Positions 1 through 8,586 of a DNA stretch of 64,000 nucleotides are shown piece after piece. The position numbers and the translations under genes were made by a program. This DNA comes from Saccharopolyspora erythraea (GTDB lineage: Bacteria > Actinomycetota > Actinomycetes > Mycobacteriales > Pseudonocardiaceae): positions 7,319,411 to 7,383,410 of the forward strand of contig NZ_CP054839.1 of assembly GCF_018141105.1 (NCBI RefSeq). Direction: 5' to 3'. Numbering within the stretch: the stretch's first letter is position 1; the number at the start of each line of letters is the position of its first letter. Below the pieces are notes generated by a model, which saw nothing but the letters and a program-made list of their open reading frames with translations, ran no database searches and was not told where the DNA came from.

Positions 1-67
1 CATCCTCCTCGGCCGGGCCTCATACGGCGGGTCCACCTCCGGCCTGCACCGGCCTGACCACGTCGTC

Positions 68-82
68 ATCGTGTAACACGAT
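68..82. promoter_or_regulatory. Perfect 15-bp palindrome upstream of glpFK
   Basis: ATCGTGT and ACACGAT form perfect 7-bp arms around a single A. The core has the GT...AC spacing seen in GntR-type operators, but the regulator cannot be named. It lies about 350 bp before glpF. Positions 1-3 could be a minus-strand ATG preceded by a GAGGAGG run, so the site may sit between a divergent gene lying outside the window and glpFK. No gene is visible here on the left. Confidence 0.45.
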
Positions 83-103
83 AAAAACACCATCGGAGAG
101 CTA

Positions 104-133
104 TTGCAATGTTTGTTTCACCAAGTCTAGTGT
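104..133 (+). promoter_or_regulatory. Candidate glpFK promoter and long untranslated leader
   Basis: TTGCAA at 104-109 and TAGTGT at 128-133 are separated by 18 bp, in an AT-richer patch at roughly 83-135. From here to the glpF start at 433 is about 300 bp. I see no convincing gene in that leader: a 74-codon frame from 195 has poor codon bias. No known riboswitch core was recognised. This is inference from spacing and composition only. Confidence 0.35.
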
Positions 134-432
134 GACCTCACTCTTCGGCAGGTAGCCGAGGCCGGCAGCTCCAACGGAGGAGGTCGTCGCGGGCATGATC
201 GCGTCGCAACCGCGCTCGAAGCGGATCACGACCTCCCCGGCCGCAACCGCCGCGACCTGCGGCGAAGCGAAGTGGAAGCAGGGATTAGCCGGGACAGCCC
301 AACCGCTTGCCTACGACTGGCGGCATGCGTGGACACGTGTTGCCATGCGGCAGTACCGTCCCGACTCATTCCACGTCGGACATTTGCTGAACCCGTCCGC
401 GCCAACGGCGGCACGATAAGGGGATCGACACG

Positions 433-1176
433 ATGAGTCCTGGTCAGATCTTTCTGTGGGAGTTCATGGGCACCGCCATGCTCACCCTGCTCGGGTGCGG
501 TGTGGTCGCGAACAACGTGCTTCGCAGGTCGCTCGGCCACAATGGAGGGTGGCTGCTGGTCAACTTCGGCTGGGGCTTCGCGGTCTTCGCCGGTGCCAGC
601 ATCGCCGCTCCCAGCGGTGCGCACATCAACCCCGCGGTGACACTGGGACTCGCGGTCAACGGCCAGATTTCGTGGAGCCAGGTGCCCTTCTACATCGTCG
701 CGCAGCTCCTCGGCGGCATCCTCGGCGCGCTGCTCTGCTGGGCGGCCTACAAGCTGCAGTTCGACACCCACGACGCCCCGGGCGAGACGCTGGGGATCTT
801 CTCCACCGGCCCGACCGTGCCGAGCGCGCCGTGGAACCTGGTCACCGAGATCATCGGCACCTTCGTGCTGGTCTTCTGGATCATCCAGAACCCGTCGGCG
901 GAGGTCGGCCAGGCCGGCGTGCCGGAGTTCGGGAACGCCGCGCTGGGATACGCGGCGGTCGCCTTCATCGTCATCGGCATCGGCAACTCGCTGGGCGGTC
1001 CCACCGGGTACGCGATCAACCCGGCGCGCGACCTCGGTCCTCGCATCGCCTACGCGGTGCTGCCGATCCGCGGCAAGGGCTCGGCCAACTGGGGTTACTC
1101 CTGGGTCCCCGTCGTGGGACCGATCGCCGGTGGTGTCCTGGCCGGTCTGCTGGCGCTCGCCCTGCCCGCGAGCTGA
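433..1176 (+). CDS. glpF: Glycerol facilitator (aquaglyceroporin) GlpF
   Basis: This 247-residue integral membrane channel should let glycerol diffuse into the cell for phosphorylation by GlpK. Both pore half-helix motifs are visible: NPAVT near residue 66 and NPARD near residue 196. The Asp after the second NPA is typical of glycerol-conducting rather than strict water channels. Six hydrophobic segments fit the family. A GGGGAT stretch lies before the ATG. The stop is 29 bp before the glpK start, so the two are almost certainly one operon. Function is from family knowledge; motifs are seen directly. Confidence 0.95.
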   Translation: MSPGQIFLWEFMGTAMLTLLGCGVVANNVLRRSLGHNGGWLLVNFGWGFAVFAGASIAAPSGAHINPAVTLGLAVNGQISWSQVPFYIVAQLLGGILGALLCWAAYKLQFDTHDAPGETLGIFSTGPTVPSAPWNLVTEIIGTFVLVFWIIQNPSAEVGQAGVPEFGNAALGYAAVAFIVIGIGNSLGGPTGYAINPARDLGPRIAYAVLPIRGKGSANWGYSWVPVVGPIAGGVLAGLLALALPAS

Positions 1177-1205
1177 CGTCGAAACTCCTCGGAAGGTAGA
1201 TGGAA

Positions 1206-2708
1206 ATGGCTTCCTACGTCGCCGCAATCGACCAGGGCACCACCTCGACCCGGTGCATGATCTTCAACCACTCGGGCCGGGTCGTCGCCGTGGACCAGGT
1301 GGAGCACCGCCAGATCTTCCCGCGCGCGGGCTGGGTCGAGCACGACCCGGAGGAGGTCTGGAGCAACACCAGGCAGGTCTGCGCCGGTGCGCTGGCCAAG
1401 GCCGACCTGGTGACCTCCGAGATCGCCGCCGTCGGCATCACCAACCAGCGCGAGACGACCGTGGTGTGGGACCGCAAGACCGGCAAGCCGGTCTACAACG
1501 CCATCGTCTGGCAGGACACCAGGACCGACAGCATCGTCAACGAGCTCGCCGCCGACGGCGGGCAGAACCGCTACCACCGCAAGACCGGCCTGCCGCTGGC
1601 CACCTACTTCTCCGGCACCAAGATCCGCTGGATCCTGGACAACGTGGACGGTGTCCGCGCCCGCGCCGAGAAGGGCGAGCTGCTGTTCGGCAACATGGAC
1701 ACCTGGGTGCTGTGGAACTCCACCGGCGGCCCCGACGGCGGTCTGCACGTGACCGACCCGACCAACGCCTCCCGCACCCTCCTGATGGACCTCGAGACGC
1801 TGTCCTGGGACGAGGACATCTGCGCCGAGTTCGGCATCCCGACGTCGATGCTGCCGGAGATCCGCTCGTCGTCGGAGGTCTACGGGCACTTCCGCGAGCG
1901 CGGGGTGTTCGGCGGGCTGCCGATCGCGGGCATCCTCGGCGACCAGCAGGCCGCCACCTTCGGGCAGGCGTGCCTGTCGCCCGGTGAAGCCAAGAACACC
2001 TACGGCACCGGCAACTTCCTGCTGCTCAACACCGGCACCGAGCGGGTGCTCAGCGAGAACGGGCTGCTGACCACGGTCGGCTACAAGATCGGCGGCAACG
2101 ACACCGTCTACTGCCTGGAGGGCTCGATCGCGGTCACCGGCTCACTGGTGCAGTGGCTGCGCGACAACCTCGGGCTCATCGCCAGCGCGCCGGAGATCGA
2201 GCAGCTCGCGCGCACCGTCGACGACAACGGCGGCGCCTACTTCGTCCCGGCGTTCTCCGGGCTTTTCGCGCCGCACTGGCGGTCCGACGCGCGCGGCGCG
2301 ATCGTCGGCCTGACCCGGTTCGTCGACCGCGGGCACCTGGCCCGCGCGGTGCTGGAGGCCACGGCGTTCCAGACCCGCGAGGTGATCGAGGCGATGGACG
2401 CCGACTCCGGGGTGCCGCTGAAGTCGCTGAAGGTCGACGGCGGCATGGTCGGCAACGAGCTGCTCATGCAGTTCCAGGCCGACATCCTCGGCGTCCCGGT
2501 GATCCGGCCGGTCGTCAGCGAGACGACGGCGCTCGGCGCCGCCTACGCGGCGGGCCTCGCCGTCGGCTTCTGGGGCAGCGAGGAGGACATCCGCTCCAAC
2601 TGGGCCAAGGACAAGCAGTGGGACCCGCTCATGCCGGAGGAGAAGCGGGAAGCCGAGTACCGCCAATGGCAGAAGGCCGTGACCAAGACCTTCGACTGGG
2701 TCGAGTGA
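1206..2708 (+). CDS. glpK: Glycerol kinase GlpK
   Basis: This FGGY-family kinase (about 500 residues, the usual length) phosphorylates glycerol with ATP to sn-glycerol 3-phosphate. The N-terminal phosphate loop DQGTTSTR is present, as are the substrate-site Trp/Arg region and the nucleotide-binding glycine motif GTGNF. Two in-frame ATGs exist, at 1200 and 1206. The second is 9 nt from GGAAGG and is preferred; the first is only 3 nt away. The gene follows glpF directly and is closed by a strong terminator. No glpD is present in the window. Confidence 0.96.
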   Translation: MASYVAAIDQGTTSTRCMIFNHSGRVVAVDQVEHRQIFPRAGWVEHDPEEVWSNTRQVCAGALAKADLVTSEIAAVGITNQRETTVVWDRKTGKPVYNAIVWQDTRTDSIVNELAADGGQNRYHRKTGLPLATYFSGTKIRWILDNVDGVRARAEKGELLFGNMDTWVLWNSTGGPDGGLHVTDPTNASRTLLMDLETLSWDEDICAEFGIPTSMLPEIRSSSEVYGHFRERGVFGGLPIAGILGDQQAATFGQACLSPGEAKNTYGTGNFLLLNTGTERVLSENGLLTTVGYKIGGNDTVYCLEGSIAVTGSLVQWLRDNLGLIASAPEIEQLARTVDDNGGAYFVPAFSGLFAPHWRSDARGAIVGLTRFVDRGHLARAVLEATAFQTREVIEAMDADSGVPLKSLKVDGGMVGNELLMQFQADILGVPVIRPVVSETTALGAAYAAGLAVGFWGSEEDIRSNWAKDKQWDPLMPEEKREAEYRQWQKAVTKTFDWVE

Positions 2709-2720
2709 GCGTCGGCTGAC

Positions 2721-2762
2721 CGAGGGGGCTCCAACGCCGGGTTCGGCGTTGGAGCCCCCTCG
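2721..2762 (+). terminator. Intrinsic terminator of glpFK
   Basis: Two perfect 18-bp arms, 2721-2738 and 2745-2762, enclose the 6-nt loop GGGTTC, starting 13 bp after the glpK stop. There is no T tract, which is common for actinomycete terminators. Confidence 0.85.
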
Positions 2763-3036
2763 CTTCGTGTCTGCGCACCAGGCCCGCGAGCGGGTCATGT
2801 CAAGGCACTGGTCTCCGTGTTCTAGTTGCCGCTCACCCCGGACGCGGGGCAGCTGCACTTCTCGCGGCAGCTCCGCAGTGGAACTCGCGCTCATCCAATC
2901 GGGTGGTCAAACAATCGAGATAGAGCCTTCACAGCAAAATGCCGGACATGCGCTGAACTCTTTGCCACCCTCGTCCACGGCCATCAAGTTGCAACGCAGC
3001 CCCGCGCTGGAGGACAAGGACAAGGAGTTGTGCTTT

Positions 3037-3396
3037 ATGCGGTTCGGCAGCCGTGTCATGGTTGCTGCGTTGGCTGGGGGTTTGTTGGCGAGCAATAGCG
3101 GTGTCGCTGCTGCAGACGCTCCCGCGAGCAATGCGGGTACCGACATGAAGGACAAGACGGCCACGGTGACCGTCCAGCTCGAATACTTCTTTCCCGACGG
3201 ATGGAAACCGGTCGGGAGCCCGGGGGCACGAAGCATTCCACCCGACCAGAACCAGAAGCGCGCCAATGCACGCGTGCGGTGCGCGTCGAATGCGCTGGGA
3301 CACTGGCGCAGTACGGTTGATGTGGACATCGATCGGGTGATAGACAGCCCTGGTGTGCTCGTCACTCCGGAACAAGTGAGGCCATGCCGACCCTGA
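3037..3396 (+). CDS. Small secreted protein, unknown function
   Basis: This 119-residue protein has a clear signal peptide (basic MRFGSR start, hydrophobic core, AAADA-type cleavage region near residue 27). The mature part is hydrophilic, with an aromatic LEYFFPDGW patch, and has two Cys (around residues 82 and 117). AAGGAG at 3022-3027 is 9 nt from the ATG and decides this start over longer in-frame options. It stands alone after the glpFK terminator. I do not recognise a family. It is the first of several small exported proteins in this stretch. Confidence 0.7.
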   Translation: MRFGSRVMVAALAGGLLASNSGVAAADAPASNAGTDMKDKTATVTVQLEYFFPDGWKPVGSPGARSIPPDQNQKRANARVRCASNALGHWRSTVDVDIDRVIDSPGVLVTPEQVRPCRP

Positions 3397-3487
3397 CAGC
3401 AGAGGACGAGGAAGGGACCCCGGCGACCTTCGTCGTCGGGGTCCACGGTGTGCTGCGCCTGCACCCCTGGTCGAGTTCGCCTCCGAG

Positions 3488-4129
3488 GTGAACGAGCTGG
3501 CCCGCTGGCGTCAGGAAGAAGCGGGTGGCGACTGGACCCAGGACGGCAACGCCCGCCAGGTCGCCTGGCTCCAGGCCGAGGCCGTGAACCTGGACAAGCA
3601 GCGCATCCCGGTCTGGATGGCGCTCGCATGCGTGGACGACGCCGTGGCCAAGATCGGCACGCTGGAAACCGTCGGCGCCCACGCCGTGCTTCCACTGCAT
3701 CGGCGAACACCGCCCCGGCCGCGCCTGGTCAACGCGGTCGAATGGTTCTCGCTGCAGAGCGAGGCCCCGAAGCGGGAATTCACGATCTCGCTGTACACCA
3801 CCAATGGTGACAAGGCGTTCGATGCCGACGCGTTGGTCGCCGAATTCCGTTCGTCGACGACGTCTCTGCTCAACGTCGAGCCCGTCGACGAGCCATCCGC
3901 AGGAGCGCCGTCCCCGGACGAGCTGGAAGGCCGCTGGTTGCTCGGCGACAACCTGGCCCAGCTCCACCTGCTGTGCCAGGCCCGGGAATGGTCGCTGGAC
4001 ATGGCCGCGCTCGTCACCGATGCAGTCGCCCACGCGGCGGAAGCCGGCGGGGTGCACCAGCCCTTGCTGGTATCAGCATTTCGGCGAGGCGCTGGCCGGG
4101 AACAGGATTGCGCCGACAGCGAGCAGTAG
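3488..4129 (+). CDS. Uncharacterised protein, probably the larger part of a frameshifted gene
   Basis: From the GTG at 3488 there is a 213-residue frame with strong third-position GC over most of its length, rich in Trp, Glu and Leu. No domain is recognised. An overlapping frame begins with ATG at 3384 and runs 35 codons to a TGA at 3489-3491. That frame also has GC-rich third positions (30 of 35) and encodes an FVVGVHGV run. The coding signal appears to switch frame near 3460, and the frame used here is open back to a TGA at 3377 without an earlier start codon. A single frameshift joining 3384-3460 to 3460-4129 is the simplest reading. Confidence 0.45.
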   Translation: MNELARWRQEEAGGDWTQDGNARQVAWLQAEAVNLDKQRIPVWMALACVDDAVAKIGTLETVGAHAVLPLHRRTPPRPRLVNAVEWFSLQSEAPKREFTISLYTTNGDKAFDADALVAEFRSSTTSLLNVEPVDEPSAGAPSPDELEGRWLLGDNLAQLHLLCQAREWSLDMAALVTDAVAHAAEAGGVHQPLLVSAFRRGAGREQDCADSEQ

Positions 4130-4288
4130 GTCCTGTGAACACTCAGTGGTTCGACTGGGATGTATCGCGAGATCCCAGACCGAGAAGAGCTTTGGCGATC
4201 TCGGCTTTTCCGAATCTCTGCGCGGAGATCTCCGCTCTCGCAAGAAGAAGCGGCGGGCCAGCGGAAGGCCGCTGACCCGCCTGCTGCC

Positions 4289-4603
4289 TCAGCGGGCGAA
4301 GGCGTCACCGCCGGGGCCGCCCTTGCCGTCGCCGCCGACGCCGAAGCCACCGTGGCCGAAGTCGCCGCCGTGGCCGCCGTGGCCGCCGTGGCCGAACGTG
4401 CCGCCGGCACCGGCCTCGCCGCCCGCACCGCCGCCGTTGCCGCCGCCCACACCGCCGCCGTTGCCGCCGTTGCCGGCGGCGGAGTTGTTGGTGTCACCGC
4501 CCCAATCCGCATGACGCGGGCCGAAGGCGAAGGCGAACGTCGTCAGCACGGTACGTGCCGGGAGCAGCTCGATCCGCTCGTTCTCGATCTCGGAAATGCT
4601 CAT
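4289..4603 (-). CDS. Glycine/histidine-rich small protein with conserved-looking N-terminal segment
   Basis: About 104 residues in two parts. The first 30 residues are ordinary and acidic, with the segment IELLPARTVLTTF. The rest is about half Gly, with repeated GGHGGHGG and GHGGFG units and almost no Cys, Ser or Thr. There is no signal peptide. Start choice is uncertain: GAAGGA is 14 nt from the ATG at 4603 and 11 nt from an in-frame GTG at 4606. The leader-plus-repeat layout recalls RiPP precursors or metal-binding Gly/His proteins, but no modification enzyme lies nearby. Function unknown. Confidence 0.65.
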   Translation of the reverse strand: MSISEIENERIELLPARTVLTTFAFAFGPRHADWGGDTNNSAAGNGGNGGGVGGGNGGGAGGEAGAGGTFGHGGHGGHGGDFGHGGFGVGGDGKGGPGGDAFAR

Positions 4604-4793
4604 CACGTGAAACACCGTCCTTCTCGGGGATTTGATCAGGTTGCGTTTCCGCGATCACTTTGACCCGAGATCGCCGCGCCAGCCGATCAAGTACCACCAA
4701 CGTGTGTCACACGAAGGACATTCGCTCTAGAGGTGACTCCGTGCGACCGCGACGGCGCCCACCCAGGCGATGCCAACCAGTGTGCGCAAGCCG

Positions 4794-4841
4794 AAAAAAC
4801 GCCCCCGCACCCGACCGGCGAACCGGAAGGATGCGGGGGCG
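4794..4841 (-). terminator. Intrinsic terminator with T tract, minus strand
   Basis: On the minus strand, 10-bp arms (4832-4841 and 4800-4809) are followed by six T residues (4799-4794). This is the most classical rho-independent terminator in the window. It would stop transcripts of the 52-residue gene at 4987-5145 before they reach the glycine-rich gene. Confidence 0.8.
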
Positions 4842-4903
4842 GTTGCTTGGACCCGACCCTGGCGTGCCCTGGCCGGGCAGCGGGAAGGCTACCCGGCAGC
4901 GGG

Positions 4904-4938
4904 CCCGGAGTCCAGCGGGTTGAACGCTGGACTCCGGG
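4904..4938. terminator. Perfect 14-bp stem-loop after the 52-residue gene
   Basis: Arms 4904-4917 and 4925-4938 are perfectly complementary with a 7-nt loop. It lies 49 bp beyond the stop of the small secreted gene, making a double terminator with 4794-4841. Confidence 0.65.
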
Positions 4939-4986
4939 CGCGGGAGCCCGACACGCCGACCAGCGGCACGGGCAGTGGTGCCGCTG

Positions 4987-5145
4987 CTACTTGCCGCCGC
5001 CCAGGAGGGACGAGACGGGCGAGCCCTTGCCGACGCCGCCGAGAAGATCGCCGAACGGACCCACCACCGCGGACGCGGGTGCCGCGCCCATGACGGCGAG
5101 TCCGGCAGTGGCCAACATCGCGAGGATCAGAGAACGCACGCGCAT
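4987..5145 (-). CDS. 52-residue secreted peptide, unknown function
   Basis: This gene is below usual ORF-size cut-offs. The ATG at 5145 is preceded by AAAGG 8 nt upstream. The product begins MRVRSLILAMLATAGLAV, a textbook signal peptide ending in APASA near residue 26. The mature peptide is about 26 residues, rich in Gly, Leu and Val with LLGGVGKG and LLGGGK runs. Two terminators follow. Small Gly/Leu secreted peptides of this kind are common in actinomycetes and may coat the cell surface, but this is inference. Confidence 0.65.
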   Translation of the reverse strand: MRVRSLILAMLATAGLAVMGAAPASAVVGPFGDLLGGVGKGSPVSSLLGGGK

Positions 5146-5305
5146 GGGGTAACCCTTTCCAAGTGTCGATCACCGATTTCCGAGGAGTACCCGACGTTTC
5201 CGGCCCTCGCCTGCTCGGTGCGCTGATCGACGGTCACACCTCCGGGTGGCGGACAGGCGACAGCAGAAGACACGCCTTCGACGTCGCCACCAACGGCAGA
5301 GGTGA

Positions 5306-5515
5306 TCACATCCGGGCGAGGCCCGGTGGGACGACAGCCCGCACGCACGCCCCGGCGGCATCCGCTGCCACGACCGAGGTATCGGACTTCATGCCCGCCA
5401 GGTAGCCGACGCACGCCGCTTCGTCGGCGCGTGCGGGTCCGGCGATCAGCGCCGATGCCATCGCGGCCGCCGCGCCGAGGGCCGCCGCGGCCATCGTCCA
5501 CCTGAGTCGGATCAT
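5306..5515 (-). CDS. 69-residue secreted protein with a Cys pair
   Basis: The ATG at 5515 follows GGGAG 7 nt upstream. Residues 1-29 form a signal peptide (MIRLRWTM then Ala-rich core, AGPARA end). The mature 40 residues contain exactly two Cys, in EAACVGYL and AGACVRAV, that could form one disulfide. It is a single gene between two other tiny exported genes on the same strand. No family was recognised. The longer frame upstream to 5581 lacks a ribosome site and was rejected. Confidence 0.6.
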   Translation of the reverse strand: MIRLRWTMAAAALGAAAAMASALIAGPARADEAACVGYLAGMKSDTSVVAADAAGACVRAVVPPGLARM

Positions 5516-5697
5516 TGCGAGACTCCCTTCCCGTTCCAGCGGACAGCGCCGGAAGACACCCGCACCGAAGTGCAGTTCCAACGCCGCTCGCCCGCTGTCC
5601 GAGAGCCCGGTTTTCGTCCCTTCGACCGCCGAAGATCACCCGGTCACGCCACTCACCCGGCCACGGACGCACCACCGCCGCCCCGGGCCGGAAACGG

Positions 5698-5737
5698 ATG
5701 TGCCCCGCACCCGGAAAGGCCAGGTGCGGGGCACATC
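5698..5737 (-). terminator. Terminator of the 49-residue gene
   Basis: 15-bp perfect arms, 5698-5712 and 5723-5737, enclose a 10-nt loop and start 16 bp beyond the stop codon at 5754. Confidence 0.75.
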
Positions 5738-5753
5738 GCGGTCAGATTCCCCG

Positions 5754-5903
5754 TCACGGGTGCGGCAGCGTGCCCACCGTGACCGATGGGCCGCTGCCGA
5801 TCTCGGCGGGTCGCGCCATCGGGGTCCCACCCACCATCACGACGACCACGCAGCCCACCAGCGCGACGACCGCCAACGCCCAGGACACCACCACGCGAGG
5901 CAT
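5754..5903 (-). CDS. 49-residue membrane-anchored or secreted peptide
   Basis: The ATG at 5903 has GAGGGGG about 10 nt upstream. The product is one hydrophobic segment of about 20 residues (VVVSWALAVVALVGC...) after a short basic start, then about 25 polar residues rich in Gly, Pro and Thr. The Cys at the end of the core (VALVGC) is only loosely like a lipobox, so a lipoprotein is possible but unproven. It has its own terminator. Function unknown. Confidence 0.5.
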   Translation of the reverse strand: MPRVVVSWALAVVALVGCVVVVMVGGTPMARPAEIGSGPSVTVGTLPHP

Positions 5904-5938
5904 GTGAGCTTTTCCCCCTCTGCAGTTCTTGATCAACC

Positions 5939-5965
5939 CGTTCACCTCGTCGCAGGAGGTGAACG
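5939..5965 (-). terminator. Stem-loop after the FMN oxidase gene
   Basis: 10-bp perfect arms CGTTCACCTC and GAGGTGAACG (5939-5948, 5956-5965) with a 7-nt loop lie 61 bp past the stop at 6027, between it and the next minus-strand gene. Confidence 0.6.
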
Positions 5966-6026
5966 GTTCGTTACCGCGACACCAACCAGTCCACTCGCAG
6001 CGACCGGGGCCAGCACCGAGACCGGG

Positions 6027-7298
6027 TCAGCGGAGGGCCCCACGGGTGATGTCCGATGTGGTCGTGCAGCCGGTCAGCGCCATGGTCAGGTCGAACTCGG
6101 CCATCAGGTTCCGCACGACCTCCCGCGCGCCGTCCGCGCCCGCCAACGCGAGCCCGTAGACGTAGGGCCTGCCGACGAGAACCGCACTCGCCCCGAGGGC
6201 CAGCGCCTTGAAGGCGTCGGTGCCGGTGCGGACACCGCTGTCGAACAGCACCGGGATTCGACCCCCGACGCGTTCGGCGATCCCCGGCAACGCGTCGATG
6301 GAACCGACGGCTCCGTCGACCTGCCGGCCGCCGTGGTTGGACACGATGATCCCGTCCACCCCGTGGTCGAGCGCCAGCGCCGCGTCGTCGGTGTGCTGGA
6401 GTCCCTTGAGGACGATCGGCAACGACGTCCGCTCGCGCAGCCAGGCGAGGTGCTCCCAGGTCAACGCGGGCCGGGAGAAGACGTCGAGGAAGGTTTCGAC
6501 CGCTGCGCGCGGCATCGGAGAAGTGAGGTTCCGCAGGAAGCCGCCCGGGTATCGCCGGGCGATCCCGGCGAGGGTCTTCAGCGCCGCGATCCCGGGTCTC
6601 ACCGGTGCGTCCTGCCGGGAGCGGGATGCCCGCTCGGCGACGAGTTCGGCGAAGACCGGGTCGCTGAGGTACTGCGCGATGCCCATGGCCCGGCCGAACG
6701 GCAGCCACGCCAGGTCCAGGTCCCGGGTGCGCCACCCGAGCAGGTCGGTGTCGAGGGTGACCACGATGGCCGCCGCTCCGATCGCCTCGGCGCGCCGGAG
6801 CAGGCTCGCCGCGAGCCGGTCGTCACCTGGCCAGTAGAGCTGGTACCAGCGGACCGTTTCGCCCAGCGCCACCGCGGTCTCCTCCATCGGCACCGAGCCC
6901 TGCGTGGAGATCACCATCGGCACGCCCAGCTCGCGGGCCGCGGCCGCGACCGCCAGGTCGGCCTCCCGGTGGGCCATCTCCAGCACCCCGACCGGCGCGA
7001 AGAGGAACGGTGAAGGCAGGCGGGCGCCGAAGAGTTCGACACCGGTGTCCCGGACCTCGACGTCGCGCAGCATGCGCGGCACGATCTCCCACCTGTCGAG
7101 CGCGGCCCGGTTCGCGTGCGCGGTCCGCTCGCGGCCGGCCGACCCCGCGACGTAGGCCCACGCGGTCCGGCTCATCCGGCGGTGCGCGGCGGCTTCCAGC
7201 GCGTCGGGCGACACGGGCACGCCTGGCGTGCGGCCGAAGAGGCCGGCGCGGTAGATCTGCGACTGGACGGCGCGCCCGAAGGATTCGCCAGCGGTCAC
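6027..7298 (-). CDS. FMN-dependent alpha-hydroxy acid oxidase, lactate 2-monooxygenase type
   Basis: A 423-residue TIM-barrel flavoenzyme expected to oxidise L-lactate or a related 2-hydroxy acid with FMN. The catalytic His lies in SNHGGRQ (about residue 322). WYQLY, IVLKG and the phosphate-binding DSGVRTGTDAFKAL segment are also visible. The region around FGWR/LLGWRTRDL and LSDPVF resembles mycobacterial lactate 2-monooxygenase more than LldD. The GTG at 7298 has CGGAGG 5 nt upstream and is preferred over a start 44 codons earlier. It is a single gene on this strand. The exact substrate is not visible. Confidence 0.85.
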   Translation of the reverse strand: MTAGESFGRAVQSQIYRAGLFGRTPGVPVSPDALEAAAHRRMSRTAWAYVAGSAGRERTAHANRAALDRWEIVPRMLRDVEVRDTGVELFGARLPSPFLFAPVGVLEMAHREADLAVAAAARELGVPMVISTQGSVPMEETAVALGETVRWYQLYWPGDDRLAASLLRRAEAIGAAAIVVTLDTDLLGWRTRDLDLAWLPFGRAMGIAQYLSDPVFAELVAERASRSRQDAPVRPGIAALKTLAGIARRYPGGFLRNLTSPMPRAAVETFLDVFSRPALTWEHLAWLRERTSLPIVLKGLQHTDDAALALDHGVDGIIVSNHGGRQVDGAVGSIDALPGIAERVGGRIPVLFDSGVRTGTDAFKALALGASAVLVGRPYVYGLALAGADGAREVVRNLMAEFDLTMALTGCTTTSDITRGALR

Positions 7299-7390
7299 GG
7301 GGTCCTCCGAACGCTCACCGGTCAACGTCGTGGGGCCGTAAGTTACCGGCCGGTTGGCAGCAGCGGAAGCAGTCGCGCTCCGAAGGCCCA

Positions 7391-7421
7391 GGGCCAGGAC
7401 CCGCGCGGTAGGCCCTGGCCC
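7391..7421 (-). terminator. Stem-loop between the TPR gene and the FMN oxidase gene
   Basis: GGGCCAGG (7391-7398) pairs with CCTGGCCC (7414-7421). It begins 17 bp past the stop of the upstream TPR gene at 7438. Confidence 0.5.
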
Positions 7422-7437
7422 GGGGAGCATTTCCGGC

Positions 7438-8586
7438 TCAGGGGCGCGACGTCATTTCTTCGATGGTGTTCTCGACCATCTGCCGGGTGTGCCGCAGTTC
7501 CCTGCTCTGCAGCGATTCCCGCAACGCGACCAGGTCGCGCTCGGTGTCCGGACGCGGACGCCCCAGCTTGTCGAGGCTCTTGAGCAGTCCGAGCTGCGCA
7601 AGCGCCTCGCCGCGGGGTTCGCCGATGACGCGGAACTTCTCGCGCGCGTCCCGGTAGGTGCGCGAAGCCTCCCCGTACCAGCTCGCGCGGAAGAGCACGT
7701 TGCCGCGCATCTTGCGGTTGTAGGCCAGCGCGCTGGAGAGGTCCATCTGCCTACACGTCTGCTCGGCCTGCGAAAGCAGCATCAACGCCTGGTCGTGGTC
7801 ACCGCGCAGCGACGACACGTCGGCCAGACCGCGCAAGGCCCACGCGTGCCCGCGCTCGTCGCCGGACTCCTCCGCGGTGCGGGCGGCCTCGTCGAAGCGG
7901 TTCCAGGCGGAGTCGAGATCACCGGCGAAGCGGTCGATCTGCGCCAGCCCTTCCAGCGCCCACACGATGTGCCGGGACTCGCCGCGCCTGCGCGCCTCGG
8001 CCAGCACGTGTTCGTGCAGCACCCGCGCTTCCTCGTGGTCGCCCCTGATCCGCAGCGTCTCGGCGATCCCGGCGAAGGTGTAGCCGTAGGCGACGATGTC
8101 GCCCGCCTGCTCGGCGAGGTCGCGGCCGGCCGTCAGCCAGCGCACCGCGACGTTGAGCTTGCCGCACTGGCGGGCCAGCGTGCCGCCGCTCCACAGCGCC
8201 CACGCCATCGCGCCCTGCGCCGACACGCTCTTGGCCGCGTGGTAGCTCGCCCGCCACGCGGCGTCGGCCTCGTCGAGCCTGCCGAGTCGGCGGCACGCCT
8301 CGGCCACGCCGAGCCGCGCCTGCGCCAGCTCCAGCGGCGTGCCGTCGGCCTCGGCGCGGCCTTCCCGCTCCCGCGCGGCGGCGAGGACGTCCTCGTACGC
8401 CGTGTTGACCGACAGTTCCCGGAGTGCCCCCTGGTACTCCGGTGCGAACGCCTTGCCGTACATGCGAGCCACCTTCGCGATCAGCACCTCGGTCGAGGAC
8501 CCAGCCTCGACCCTTGCCGGACCGCCGGCGCTCCGCTGTCCCCTGATCCGGAGCACCGGCGGTACCCGAACCCCCGATGACCTCAC
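7438..8586 (-). CDS. Tetratricopeptide-repeat protein
   Basis: About 380 residues made largely of helical TPR-like pairs, with repeated patterns of the type A..L...GD...A...h..A. Examples start at LGRLDEADAAW, RGDHEEARVL, AGDLDSAWNRF and RGDHDQALML. It should be a protein-protein interaction scaffold; in actinomycetes such proteins often accompany signalling genes, but no partner is obvious here. The start is uncertain: the GTG at 8586 has no ribosome site and the first 35 residues are low in complexity and Arg/Pro rich, so translation may begin nearer MYGKAF. Confidence 0.7.
   Translation of the reverse strand: MRSSGVRVPPVLRIRGQRSAGGPARVEAGSSTEVLIAKVARMYGKAFAPEYQGALRELSVNTAYEDVLAAAREREGRAEADGTPLELAQARLGVAEACRRLGRLDEADAAWRASYHAAKSVSAQGAMAWALWSGGTLARQCGKLNVAVRWLTAGRDLAEQAGDIVAYGYTFAGIAETLRIRGDHEEARVLHEHVLAEARRRGESRHIVWALEGLAQIDRFAGDLDSAWNRFDEAARTAEESGDERGHAWALRGLADVSSLRGDHDQALMLLSQAEQTCRQMDLSSALAYNRKMRGNVLFRASWYGEASRTYRDAREKFRVIGEPRGEALAQLGLLKSLDKLGRPRPDTERDLVALRESLQSRELRHTRQMVENTIEEMTSRP

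Noticed and set aside
195-419. 74-codon plus-strand frame just before glpF
   Set aside because: It has a GGAGGAGG 11 nt upstream, but codon bias is poor and the product is not recognisable; treated as leader sequence.
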